A stretch of 40,490 nt of DNA from Arthrobacter cheniae (lineage in GTDB: Bacteria > Actinomycetota > Actinomycetes > Actinomycetales > Micrococcaceae): positions 1 through 40,490 of the forward strand of contig NZ_QZVT01000017.1 of assembly GCF_003602275.1 (NCBI RefSeq), written 5' to 3'. Under the pieces are notes generated by a model. That model saw only the letters and a list, made by a program, of their open reading frames with translations, had not been told where the DNA came from and searched no databases. Each line of letters begins with the position of its first letter. Position 1 is the first letter of the stretch. Shown in pieces: positions 33,150 through 40,490 of the stretch. The position numbers and the translations under genes are program-made.

Positions 33150-33491
33150 GTGGTGTTGTTCGAGGCCTCTCGTGAGGAAGATTTCCTTTGCTTGCGCTGG
33201 GGACCCGGGGCGCACGACACTTACGCTGATGCGGTCGAAGCGGCGCTGGCTTTGTCGACTTTGCCCGGGTCGAAGCCCGCGCCGTTGCTCGTACACATCA
33301 CAGGCATCGCCTCCGTATCCATTGGAGCCAGGACGGGGATGCTCGCCTACAGGGGATTCCCGCGGGTCGCGGTCGTGGGGGAAAAGCCCATGGATGAGAT
33401 GCTTGCCGCCTTCGCAGCTCGGGCATCAATGCCCGTCCGCTATTTCACAATGGAACTGATCGCCCTCGAGTGGCTCTTCCGTCGAGGCTAG
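33150..33491 (+). CDS. STAS/SpoIIAA-like single-domain protein, near copy of 8904-9245
   Basis: The start GTG (33150) has AAGGAGG six bases ahead. The 113 residues differ from the copy at 8904-9245 at ten positions, several of them clustered near ASREEDFLCLRWGPGAHDTY. The central PLLVHITGIASVSIGARTGM and the RPMDEML/KPMDEML motif are kept. It lies about 190 bases downstream of the sigma/Asp23-like operon in the same direction. No membrane helix or signal peptide is seen. Function unknown. Confidence 0.82.
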   Translation: MVLFEASREEDFLCLRWGPGAHDTYADAVEAALALSTLPGSKPAPLLVHITGIASVSIGARTGMLAYRGFPRVAVVGEKPMDEMLAAFAARASMPVRYFTMELIALEWLFRRG

Positions 33492-33703
33492 GACACCCTG
33501 CTCGCTCAGCAGAAGTCAGATGTTTTGAAGTGGGAGCTCGCCGCCTCCGTATTTGCCGCACTCAGGATCAACGGCACACTAATCTAATGCCCGCTGAAGA
33601 TCGGAAATTGGTTGCAGGCCTTGACCCCTTCCACCCCTCTCATGATCAACTCGTCAGTAGGCTTATGAGTTGGTCAAGCAGCCGGCTGACACATGAGCCC
33701 TCC

Positions 33704-33749
33704 GGGTAGGGGCCGGGCCCCTCCCGGTACATCAAACCGGCCCCTGCCC
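33704..33749 (+). ncRNA. GC-rich hairpin element, copy 2
   Basis: GGGTAGGGGCCGG (33704-33716) pairs with CCGGCCCCTGCCC (33737-33749); the only change from copy 1 (22228-22273) within the stem replaces an A-T pair by a G-T wobble. The loop differs by one base. The shared block runs from about 33650 to 33765, and a 20-base match recurs at 33850-33869. It lies in the 440-base gap 33492-33931, which shows no gene. Confidence 0.6.
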
Positions 33750-33931
33750 GCCGCCCTTTGCCACTGTCTGAACAGGTGTGAGCCCGTCTTGGGGCCGACG
33801 GTAAGGCTGTCGAAATTTTCGCGGTTTGATGCGGTCACAAGAACGCCGGACACTCAACGGGTTGCTATGGTCGTCTCCGATGGGGTTATGAAGCTAGCTC
33901 CGAACCGCGCCCAGCGATCGGTACCACCTGC

Positions 33932-34618
33932 ATGCAACCCTCCGATGAAACCCGTTTGGCCCTTACCGAGGTCACCCCCACACTCGGCAATTGCGACAAC
34001 TGCCTCACTGGGACCTTCCGGTATCACTTCGAGTCCCAGGAGTTCCTCTGGTCAGAGGAGATCTACCAGATCCACGGGTACACACGCGGTGAGGTTGTGC
34101 CGTCCTACCAGCTCGGCTACACACACATCGCTCCGGAGATGCGCGATCAGGCTCAAGCGTTCTGGGACGACGTATCCGCCCGTGGTGCTCCGGTGTCGAG
34201 CTACCTCATTCTGCAGGATGTGAAGGGCCGGAACCATCAGGTCCTGGTCACCGGTGACAGGTACACCCAAAACGGCGTCACCGCCGGAGTCTGGGGGATG
34301 CTGATCGATCTGACGCACTCGGTTCATGCTGATTCTCACCGCCTGGCCAACGAAGCGGTAGCCGCGGTCGCTGAGACCCGGGGCGTCATCGAGCAAGCCA
34401 AAGGCATCCTGATGAGCCAGACAGGAATCAACGCCGACGACGCTTTCGAGCTCATTAAGCAACATAGCCAGGACACCAACCGTAAGGTCAACATCATCGC
34501 CCGGGACATCGTGGACCAGGCCCGCGGCCTGCACGACGGTACGGACGACGGTGCTGACGACGTTGCGGAGGATGCACAAGCACGTCACCTTGCTCGACGC
34601 ATCATCCGATCCATCTGA
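33932..34618 (+). CDS. PAS-ANTAR regulator
   Basis: The 228-residue protein has a PAS domain (about 22-130: GTFRYHFESQEFLWSEEIYQ, IHGYTRGEVVPSY, ILQDVKGRNHQVLVTGDRYT, GVWGMLIDLTHSV) and a C-terminal ANTAR domain (about 145-200: TRGVIEQAKGILMSQTGINA, DDAFELIKQHSQDTNRKV). It is the only ANTAR protein here with a PAS rather than GAF input, a layout known from actinobacterial RNA-binding regulators. An acidic tail follows. The ATG at 33932 has no strong ribosome-binding site. Convergent with the small acidic protein gene 34668-34937. Confidence 0.88.
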   Translation: MQPSDETRLALTEVTPTLGNCDNCLTGTFRYHFESQEFLWSEEIYQIHGYTRGEVVPSYQLGYTHIAPEMRDQAQAFWDDVSARGAPVSSYLILQDVKGRNHQVLVTGDRYTQNGVTAGVWGMLIDLTHSVHADSHRLANEAVAAVAETRGVIEQAKGILMSQTGINADDAFELIKQHSQDTNRKVNIIARDIVDQARGLHDGTDDGADDVAEDAQARHLARRIIRSI

Positions 34619-34667
34619 CCCTCAACCTAGTGAGCGGTTCCGGTGGTTCTTTGGCCGTCGACCAGTC

Positions 34668-34937
34668 CTAGGAGGATCTGCGGGCAGCTTCGACAGGCGG
34701 GTGTACGACGTGCAGCAGGGGAGCGGTCGGTGCGCCTGTTTCTACCGCGTCGCGGCGATCGAGTTCCTCGGTTACTTCTTCATGGCGGAACTCTGTCTCC
34801 GGATCAGGTTCGCCGTCACGGACGTATTCGTGGGTGAGCTCGCGCTCGAGCTTGCTGTTGAGGACTTCGACCTCGGGGACGTCCAGCGGTACCAGATGCT
34901 CGGGGAAGGGCTCGGACGGGGTGAGACGTGTACTCAT
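34668..34937 (-). CDS. Small acidic protein, paralogue of 8316-8627
   Basis: The 89-residue protein from ATG 34937 has MSTRLTPSEPFPEHL, VPEVEVLNSKLERELTHEYV and ETEFRHEEVTEELDRRD, block for block as in the protein at 8316-8627. The frame is open upstream to 35027, but the paralogue fixes the start at 34937. Its leader holds two hairpins (34960-35014). It is convergent with the PAS-ANTAR gene. In the first locus the paralogue precedes a GAF-ANTAR gene, so both copies lie beside an ANTAR gene. Function unknown. Confidence 0.72.
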   Translation of the reverse strand: MSTRLTPSEPFPEHLVPLDVPEVEVLNSKLERELTHEYVRDGEPDPETEFRHEEVTEELDRRDAVETGAPTAPLLHVVHPPVEAARRSS

Positions 34938-34959
34938 AGGGTACCTATCGCTAGGAGAA

Positions 34960-35014
34960 AAGCGTGAAACAACCACGCTTCCCTGCGAACCACCACTGAC
35001 GTTCGTCAGCAGGG
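34960..35014 (-). promoter_or_regulatory. Tandem hairpin leader with terminator-like second stem
   Basis: On the minus strand, the first hairpin is formed by CCCTG...CAGGG around CTGACGAACGTCAG, and the second by AAGCGTG and CACGCTT with a 7-base loop, followed by TTCTCC, giving a run of four T across the stem end. It lies just ahead of the gene 34668-34937. Tandem hairpins with a terminator form the usual target of ANTAR proteins, but the loops do not show the typical A-x-x-G hexaloop. Confidence 0.4.
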
Positions 35015-35648
35015 ACATCACCCCCACTCAACCATGCTCAGCTCCCCATACCGGTGTCGCCTGTGGTCGAACCCCTCAAGGGGTAGGGGCTCCTCAGCTG
35101 TTTGGGTGCCTAGTTTTCGAACAAGTCGGCGACCACATTCGCGGCGTGGTGGTGGTTCAGTCAGTGGTTCGTTGGGTTGTGAGTGTTGCTGTTGTTCCTT
35201 GACGGGCTCATGTGGCATGGCGCAGGCTAGGCCCTGACACCCCAGACCCTGGTGGCACTTCATTTTCTTGCCGCTTAGGAGTCTCAAATCATGCTTCGTA
35301 CTCTGCACGCTGCAGAATCCGTTCCCGTGCGCCTTGGGTCGATCAAGCCCCGTTCCAGTCCCCAAAGTTTCAGACCCCATCTACTTTTGTACCCGGCCGT
35401 AGGTGATGCCGGTGTGCGTGCAGGGCAGTGTGTAACTGGATTACTGCTCACGTAGGTTCAGCGTCAGGGAGGGCAGAAGCGACGGTGCTGCCGATGGGAC
35501 ACTCTCACGTGCATGACTGGGATGGCTGAAAATCTTGCTTTGTGAAGAAACCCCTGTGAGGGCGGCTTCTTCGCAAAGGTCGAAACCAGTGATGTAGCCG
35601 TCAGTTACGGAAAATAGCTCTTTCCATTTCTGCCTGGAGGTCTCGCTT
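35015..35648. other. Long non-coding gap before the SigK-like gene
   Basis: No convincing gene is seen in these 634 bases. Frames present on both strands lack ribosome-binding sites and family likeness. Promoters for the minus-strand small protein and the plus-strand sigma gene must lie here; GGAGG at about 35635 serves the ATG at 35649. Confidence 0.4.
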
Positions 35649-36338
35649 ATGTCTTTCGCATCGCACTTGATCCCTGATCTGACCACACACGAGCTAGCTA
35701 CACACGACCCTGTTACAGACGATCAACCAACACATGATCCTGGTACAGAGCGGGCGGACAAGGTCCGGTTCACCTCTTTGGAAGGGCCTGAACGTACGGC
35801 CGACTTGTCCGCGTTGTTGATCGCTGTCGGGGGTGGGGACGAACGGGCGTTTGAGGAACTGTACAGACTCACCCGGTGCCGGGTGCATGGTCTGGTATGC
35901 CGTGTGCTCATCGACGCGGAGATCAGCGCGGAAGTCACCCAGGAAGTGTTCCTGGTGTTATGGCAGACGAACGCCGCTCGCTACCACCCCGCCAAAGGCA
36001 GCCCCATGGGATGGCTGATGACCCTCACCCACCGCAGAGCAGTCGACAGGGTCCGCTCCGAGCAAGCCCGCCGGGTCCGGGACCTCAACTGGGGTACCAG
36101 CCACCAGGACACCGACTACGACCAGGTTTCCGAAACAGTGATCGACAACGAAGAAGCTGCATCGGTCAGGACCTGTCTGGGTATCCTGACGCCCCCCCAG
36201 CGCGAAGCCATCGATCTGGCCTACTACCGCGGTTTCACCTACGTCGACGTCGCCAATCGCCTGGGCATACCCGTTCCTACCGCCAAAACCCGGATCAGGG
36301 ACGGCATCAAGAAGCTCGGTGCCTGCCTCAGGGACTAG
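35649..36338 (+). CDS. SigK-like ECF sigma factor
   Basis: The 229-residue protein has a polar extension with a repeated HDP motif (about 1-45), then sigma region 2 (LLIAVGGGDERAFEELYRLT, VTQEVFLVLWQTNAARYHPA, SPMGWLMTLTHRRAVDRVRS) and region 4 (LTPPQREAIDLAYYRGFTYV, DVANRLGIPVPTAKTRIRDG, IKKLGACL). PMGWLMTxxHRRAVDRVR is typical of the SigK group, which is normally held by the membrane anti-sigma RskA. No RskA-like gene follows; the next gene is a GAF-ANTAR protein. GGAGG precedes the ATG. Confidence 0.92.
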   Translation: MSFASHLIPDLTTHELATHDPVTDDQPTHDPGTERADKVRFTSLEGPERTADLSALLIAVGGGDERAFEELYRLTRCRVHGLVCRVLIDAEISAEVTQEVFLVLWQTNAARYHPAKGSPMGWLMTLTHRRAVDRVRSEQARRVRDLNWGTSHQDTDYDQVSETVIDNEEAASVRTCLGILTPPQREAIDLAYYRGFTYVDVANRLGIPVPTAKTRIRDGIKKLGACLRD

Positions 36339-36503
36339 ACACCGAGATACAGGGCACTGGGCTGGATCTGTGCAGGGCATCACGGGGCCCGATTTCGGGC
36401 GTCCGCGAACGTCTGTAGTATCAGTCGCGTTGTCTTGGAGAGGGTGGGAAAAGATAGTGTCCTGGTCTCAGGTTCCTGCCACCCGTTGCAGGGAGACCCA
36501 CTG

Positions 36504-37175
36504 GTGAGCGAGGAGAAGTTGTCCGGGCTCGATGAGTTGTACTCAGTTCTGTGCGGTTCGTTCATTAATGCGTTGCCGGTGTCAGGTGCTGCGTTATCGG
36601 CGTTCAGTGGTTCTCTGCAGGAGACCCCCTTGCGCGCTAGCGACGAGCTGGCGGCGAGGTTGGATGAGTTGCAGTTCGACCTGGGAGAAGGCCCCCGACG
36701 GGAGGCCGCCCGTACCCGGGTGCCGGTCCTGATCCCGTACGTGCGGTCAGTGACGCATGAGAAGTGGCCGGTCTTCGCCAATGCCCTGCTCGCCACCGAG
36801 GTGCAGGCCCTGTTCGTTTTCCCCCTGATCGTCGGCGCCATGGACATCGGCGTCGTTGAGCTTTATCGGACGACGCCTGGGGAGCTCAGCGCATCAGATC
36901 TGCTGATGGCGCGGGCGCTGGCGGACGGGGCGGCCTGGAGTTTGCTCCGCCAGATCCTCGTCCCGGATTCCGGGGACGAGTCTCAGCAGCCTGACTTGTC
37001 GCCCTCTCGCCGCGAAATTCACCAAGCCACGGGGATGGTTCTGGCCCAGACCGGGGGGTCAGCTGCGGATGCTTTGCTGCTCCTGCGGGGGCACGCTTTC
37101 GCGAACGGGCAGACAGTACGGCAGACCTCCACCGAAGTCCTCGAAAGACGACTGGACTTCACACCCCCCGCCTAG
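36504..37175 (+). CDS. GAF-ANTAR transcription antitermination regulator
   Basis: From the GTG at 36504 (GGGAG ahead) the protein has 223 residues: GAF (about 10-150: NALPVSGAALSAFSGSLQET, LDELQFDLGEGPRREAARTR, VQALFVFPLIVGAMDIGVVE) and ANTAR (about 165-215: SRREIHQATGMVLAQTGGSA, ADALLLLRGHAF). A longer frame from 36435 is less likely. It lies 165 bases downstream of the SigK-like gene and 40 bases before a second GAF-ANTAR gene. Confidence 0.9.
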   Translation: MSEEKLSGLDELYSVLCGSFINALPVSGAALSAFSGSLQETPLRASDELAARLDELQFDLGEGPRREAARTRVPVLIPYVRSVTHEKWPVFANALLATEVQALFVFPLIVGAMDIGVVELYRTTPGELSASDLLMARALADGAAWSLLRQILVPDSGDESQQPDLSPSRREIHQATGMVLAQTGGSAADALLLLRGHAFANGQTVRQTSTEVLERRLDFTPPA

Positions 37176-37215
37176 GCGTCTGGAACTGTGGCACAAGGCC
37201 CTAAAGTGGGGATTT

Positions 37216-37929
37216 ATGGAATCCACCACTCGTGCAAGCCGGGTCAGTGCTGCGTTCGTAAAGATCGCACAGACACTGGTTGATGATTACGATGTGCTGG
37301 ATTTACTGCACACCCTCGTCGAGGAATGCGTTGACCTCCTCGACGCTACCGCCGCCGGGCTCCTGCTCGCCGGCCCCGACGGTGTCCTGCAGGTCATGGC
37401 GTCCACCAGTGAGGAAAGCCACCTGATGGAAATTTTGCAGCAAGATTCCGGTGCCGGTCCCTGCGTGGACTGCTACGTCACCGGCGTCCCGGTGACAATC
37501 AGGGACATCGCCGGCACTGAAGACCGGTGGCCCGAGTTCAAGGAACTGGCTGCAGCCCAGGGATACCAGTCCGTGCACGCCTTCCCCATGCGGGTGCGCG
37601 GCAAAGCCATCGGGGCGATGAACCTCTTTCGGACCGAGACCGGAGAGATGAGCGAGGAAGACATTGCCATAGGGCAGGCCCTGGCCGACGTATCAACGAT
37701 CAGTATCCTGCAAGAGCGCACCATCCGTGAGGCTGCTACGGTCAACGACCAACTGCAACGAGCCCTCAACAGCCGGGTCCTTGTTGAGCAGGCCAAAGGA
37801 ATGGTTGCCCACACATCCAACGTCAACACCAACGAAGCCTTCCAGCTCCTGCGAACCCACGCCCGGTCACACAACACAAGCCTGCGCGACACCGCCGAAG
37901 CCGTACTCAGCCGCACACTTACCCTCTAA
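37216..37929 (+). CDS. GAF-ANTAR transcription antitermination regulator
   Basis: From ATG 37216 (GGGG ahead) the protein has 237 residues. The GAF domain (about 8-165) has AFVKIAQTLVDDYDVLDLLH, TLVEECVDLLDATAAGLLLA, DSGAGPCVDCYVTGVPVTI and VHAFPMRVRGKAIGAMNLFR. The ANTAR domain (about 185-235) has SRVLVEQAKGMVAHTSNVNT, NEAFQLLRTHARSHN. The Cys pair in GPCVDC might sense redox state. It is the second of two neighbouring ANTAR genes; the input domains differ enough to suggest different signals. Confidence 0.92.
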   Translation: MESTTRASRVSAAFVKIAQTLVDDYDVLDLLHTLVEECVDLLDATAAGLLLAGPDGVLQVMASTSEESHLMEILQQDSGAGPCVDCYVTGVPVTIRDIAGTEDRWPEFKELAAAQGYQSVHAFPMRVRGKAIGAMNLFRTETGEMSEEDIAIGQALADVSTISILQERTIREAATVNDQLQRALNSRVLVEQAKGMVAHTSNVNTNEAFQLLRTHARSHNTSLRDTAEAVLSRTLTL

Positions 37930-38187
37930 CTCTGACGACCAGATCCCCAGCAACATCCATGCGGACTCCCGGATCAGGGAAACCTGACCGGCGTGAACGA
38001 GTTTCACAACGAGACCAGCTGGCAAACTCGCAGCTCAGCGGTAGCAAAAGGTGGGAAGTGTTGTCATACATCGCCGCAGACCTTTACAGGCGGCGGTTCT
38101 ACCCCGTGCTGCGTTCCTGATGATGCACAGGGTTCTGTCGTGTGAACCCACGATAGTCCTGCAGATGGTGACCCATTGCTGATGATC

Positions 38188-38763
38188 CTAGGAGTTGGAC
38201 ACTAGTGGTTTGAAGTGCGGATGAGCGTCCAAAAAGGTTTGGATGCGGGGGCAGTACGGTACGACTGCCAAGCGGCGTCGATGAGCGTTCAGGAGCGTGC
38301 CCCTGATCAGCGCGAACGCTGAGTCCTGTTCCTCGTAATCAGGTGCGAGAACGGTGTTGCGTAAGGTCAGACGACCGCTGCGCAGCGTGTAGGCAATGGA
38401 ACCGACTACCTCGCCGTCATCGAACAGCTCAAAACGTGAACGCACCACGTTATCCCTGAACCCCATGGGCCGAGAACCAGGGACCAAGCGCACGGCAGGT
38501 GCTGCTCGCCGATCCAGTTCCTCCGACACGCTCAGGTAATCCTCGTAGGTACCAAACGGCGGGGCTTCGGTGTCCAACTCCTTGTACAGACGGGTAGCCA
38601 GCGCCCGCAAGTCCCGTATTGATTCCGCCGACAGGTCTAAGGGAATCTCGGGAGCAGAGCCAAAACCGGCCCAGTCATCACCATCGGTCGCTTCAAGGTT
38701 GCTTACAGAATCTAAGTAGGGGGAAGACAGTGGAGGAGCTATGGAGTAGAGGTCAGCGGTCAT
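38188..38763 (-). CDS. GNAT-like N-acetyltransferase (YidJ/CG type) with N-terminal helical region
   Basis: The ATG at 38763 has AAGGTG ahead. The C-terminal half (about residues 105-190) matches the small GNAT-like group with RSRFELFDDGEVVGSIAYTL, RLTLRNTVLAPDYEEQDSAF, LIRGTLLNAHRRRLAVVPYC, IQTFLDAHPHFKPLV, where the family usually has an acetyl-CoA loop QGxG; here the loop reads YEEQDSAF, so the usual GxG is not present. The N-terminal region has LATRLYKELDTEAP and VSEELDRRA, weakly like the small acidic proteins at 8316 and 34668. Acceptor unknown. The AT-rich patch near 38850-38875 may be its promoter. Confidence 0.78.
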   Translation of the reverse strand: MTADLYSIAPPLSSPYLDSVSNLEATDGDDWAGFGSAPEIPLDLSAESIRDLRALATRLYKELDTEAPPFGTYEDYLSVSEELDRRAAPAVRLVPGSRPMGFRDNVVRSRFELFDDGEVVGSIAYTLRSGRLTLRNTVLAPDYEEQDSAFALIRGTLLNAHRRRLAVVPYCPRIQTFLDAHPHFKPLVSNS

Positions 38764-39061
38764 GATAAGCACCTTGGCGTGATGATTCTGGGCAGGCTAT
38801 TGCTTAACCTGAGCAGAAGTCTAAGCCCTCCCTAGGAACATGTATGAGTAGGCTAGTTAGCTAAATTTCGCAGGCTAAAACCCAGCTAGTGCGTGCTGCC
38901 AAGGGAGGGGATGGCATGCAGTGCCACGGGTACTAGGTGCTTCACGGCTTACGCGCGAGGCGGTTCTTCTCTGCAGAATTGTGCAGCAGCGTTCGCCCCA
39001 GCAGAAGCACCCCGTAGGACGCTTCCATGCTGTAACAGAGGAGAGCTGGTGCAGGCGAGTA

Positions 39062-39370
39062 CTAGCGGTCGCGGTCTGTGTACCCGCCTTCGGTCTCGGG
39101 CTCGTCGATGACGGGCTTGTCCTTGTCGGTGTACTCACCCTCCTGCACGGGATCCTGCGCGGAGGTGTAGCCGCCCGATTCTTCGACGGGTTCGGTGCTG
39201 GTGTAGTGACCTTCCGTCTCGGCGGCCGCGGCCACTTCCGAGGGGTCGCGGCCGGCGCGGCCGGCCTGCTCCTTGCCCTGGTCCCCGATGCTGTGCCGGT
39301 TCGGATCCGACGTCGAGCCGTCACCCTCGTTGGGGTTGACGACATGTCCTCCATGAGCGTTCTCGGTCAT
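39062..39370 (-). CDS. Hydrophilic stress-type protein with repeated EGxYT units
   Basis: The 102-residue protein is polar, with GHVVNPNEGDGSTSDPNRHS, GDQGKEQAGRAGRD and then repeated units of the type EGHYTSTEPVEESGGYTSAQ and EGEYTDKDKP. There is no membrane helix, Cys or fold signal, so it is probably disordered, like hydrophilins. AAAGG precedes the ATG. It lies downstream of the DUF4383 gene on the same strand, but a strong terminator separates them. Function unknown; a role in desiccation or osmotic stress is a guess from composition. Confidence 0.75.
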   Translation of the reverse strand: MTENAHGGHVVNPNEGDGSTSDPNRHSIGDQGKEQAGRAGRDPSEVAAAAETEGHYTSTEPVEESGGYTSAQDPVQEGEYTDKDKPVIDEPETEGGYTDRDR

Positions 39371-39545
39371 GATGCTGCCTTTCGTCGAAGGATGCGCTCC
39401 TCATTGGGCGCCTGTAGCCAGCGTACTGACACAGACCTGTAGTGGACGTGGTATCCGCCGTCGAGATGGTGAATCAGTTGGCGTGAGGTAGGAGTAGGGA
39501 GCGAGTCGATCCTGTGATCACTCATGTCATGAGCTGTCTGGAATA

Positions 39546-39581
39546 ACAGTGCGGCCCCGGATCCTTCCGGGGCCGCACTGT
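39546..39581. terminator. Bidirectional-type Rho-independent terminator
   Basis: ACAGTGCGGCCCCGGA (39546-39561) and TCCGGGGCCGCACTGT (39566-39581) form a perfect 16-bp stem with a TCCT loop, followed by TT on the plus strand and TTATTCC on the minus strand. It lies 45 bases beyond the DUF4383 stop, ending that transcript before the hydrophilic protein gene. Confidence 0.93.
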
Positions 39582-39626
39582 TTGTCGGCGGTATCAGTAA
39601 CTGGTCTAGCTAGCTGAGCCGTTTGG

Positions 39627-40085
39627 TTATGCGTGTGTTGTGGTGCGCTTGTGGTCGCGTGTGAGCAGCAGTGCCAGGGCGATCATGCCGATTCCCAGGA
39701 GCAGGTGCAGCCAGTTGTCGGCGTCGTTGAGGGGGACGAAGTTGCCGGCCGAGTTCTGGTCGATGACCAGGCCGTAGATCCACAGGACCAGGTAGACAAT
39801 GCCCCCGTACAGCAGGTATGAGCGGGCGCCGCTGATGGTACGGGCCATGGCAATCCCGGCTGCCCCGAAGAGCAGGTGCACGATGTTGTGCAGGACCGAG
39901 ACCTGGAACAGGCCAAGGAGCTTCGCCTCCGACTCGTGGCCGGCGAACATCATCGTGTCGTAGTCCGAGGTGATGCCGGGGATGAAGCCCAGGATACCGA
40001 CGAGCAGGAAGACCGCGCCGACGGCGAGGGCTGCTTTTTGGACGTTCGAACGGGTGCCCGCGTGGGGCGTATTAGCGGTGGTCAT
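39627..40085 (-). CDS. DUF4383 integral membrane protein
   Basis: From ATG 40085 (GGGAG ahead) the 152-residue protein has four membrane helices: AALAVGAVFLLVGILGFIPG (about 18-38), SVLHNIVHLLFGAAGIAMAR, YLLYGGIVYLVLWIYGLVI and WLHLLLGIGMIALALLLT. The motif GLFQVSVLHNIVHLLFGAAG and NFVPLNDADNWLHLLLGIGM with conserved His are typical of the DUF4383 family of actinobacteria. A cation or haem-binding role of the His residues is sometimes considered; this is not shown here. A frame extension to 40190 is not used. Confidence 0.92.
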   Translation of the reverse strand: MTTANTPHAGTRSNVQKAALAVGAVFLLVGILGFIPGITSDYDTMMFAGHESEAKLLGLFQVSVLHNIVHLLFGAAGIAMARTISGARSYLLYGGIVYLVLWIYGLVIDQNSAGNFVPLNDADNWLHLLLGIGMIALALLLTRDHKRTTTHA

Positions 40086-40490
40086 GATTGTTCTCCCAGT
40101 GAGGTGTGCAAGTAATCGGGTGCGGTGATGTTCATAGGGGCCACGCATAGCCAGCCCCGGTAAACAGGTGAGACGAGTGACAATGTCCACGTGATTCGCG
40201 TCAGGTGGGCCATTGGATGGTCCATCTGCAGCTTAGTAAGCAAGCCTTCGTAAGACGCGGGCATAACCCGTGTCGCTCAACTGCAAACAGGACGACTCAC
40301 AAACCCCGAACGCAGCAGTCCTAAGACGGAACACGGTGAAGCAGGTTACCGAGACAAAAAGGGAGCCTATGCTTCCTGTGAAGTGGTTGCGCGGTACTCG
40401 ACCTGATCAAATGTCTTGTGAAGCTTTAGCTTTCTCAGGCACTGATCCAGGGGGTGAGAGAGACTTGCGTAGGCTCGGATGACGACGATG
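40086..40490. other. Window end, no supported gene
   Basis: These 405 bases hold the promoter side of the DUF4383 gene and a plus-strand open frame at 40270-40482 that lacks a ribosome-binding site and family likeness. No inverted repeat or RNA gene is seen. Confidence 0.4.

Noticed and set aside
33693..34223. 176-residue frame through the hairpin element into the PAS-ANTAR gene
   Set aside because: It is out of frame with the real gene and begins within repeated non-coding DNA.
35018..35380. 120-residue minus-strand frame
   Set aside because: No ribosome-binding site, irregular composition and no family likeness.
40270..40482. 70-residue plus-strand frame near the window end
   Set aside because: No ribosome-binding site or likeness; codon pattern not convincing.

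Overview
The window reads as accessory chromosome (or large plasmid) DNA from a high-GC Gram-positive bacterium, most likely a soil Micrococcaceae close to Arthrobacter. The evidence is the GC-rich codon use, frequent GTG starts, many GAF/ANTAR proteins, Asp23/DUF2382/DUF4383 stress genes and actinobacterial-type ECF sigma factors. This assignment rests on gene content, not on a marker gene. No rRNA, tRNA, CRISPR array, replication gene or intact transposase was found.

Layout. 1-5.3 kb: the end of an unknown secreted-type protein, a broken serine resolvase, a STAS-like protein, a GAF-ANTAR protein with a small helical partner, and unknown proteins. 5.4-9.25 kb: an MT0933-type protein, a lipoprotein, a helical-module/GAF protein, a second GAF-ANTAR gene, a small acidic protein, and a chimeric duplicated block ending in a second STAS-like gene. 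9.6-15.9 kb: a tight operon of a small exported protein, histidine kinase, OmpR-type regulator, DASS/SLC13 permease and glycerate 2-kinase, followed by a DUF3060 lipoprotein. 15.9-16.9 kb: decayed gene fragments. 16.9-20.7 kb: a LuxR-type regulator and a GlcG/HbpS protein, divergent from a sensor-LytTR regulator. 20.7-22.4 kb: a repeat protein, a Crp remnant and a hairpin element. 22.4-30.6 kb, all on the minus strand: a stress island made of an Asp23-type envelope cluster, DUF2382 protein, BldC-like protein, HPt-like protein, cupin, universal stress protein, flavohaemoprotein (broken by one amber codon) and a STAS-like protein. 30.95-33.5 kb, divergent: ECF sigma factor, a putative zinc anti-sigma/Asp23 fusion, a further Asp23-like protein and a STAS-like gene. 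33.9-38 kb: PAS-ANTAR, a small acidic paralogue, a SigK-like ECF sigma factor and two GAF-ANTAR genes. 38.2-40.1 kb: an acetyltransferase-like protein, a hydrophilic stress-type protein and a DUF4383 membrane protein.

How it may work together (inference). The region is dense in regulatory parts: five ANTAR proteins (probable RNA-binding antiterminators), four STAS-like single-domain proteins, two ECF sigma factors, one two-component system, three DNA-binding regulators and two paralogous Asp23 sets. These surround envelope, nitrosative and oxidative stress effectors. Several modules are duplicated within the window: STAS-like genes, a hairpin element, the small acidic protein, the helical module, and the tail of the Asp23-cluster membrane gene. 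The network therefore appears to have grown by local duplication and rearrangement. Several members are decayed (resolvase, Crp, Hmp, the 16-kb fragments).
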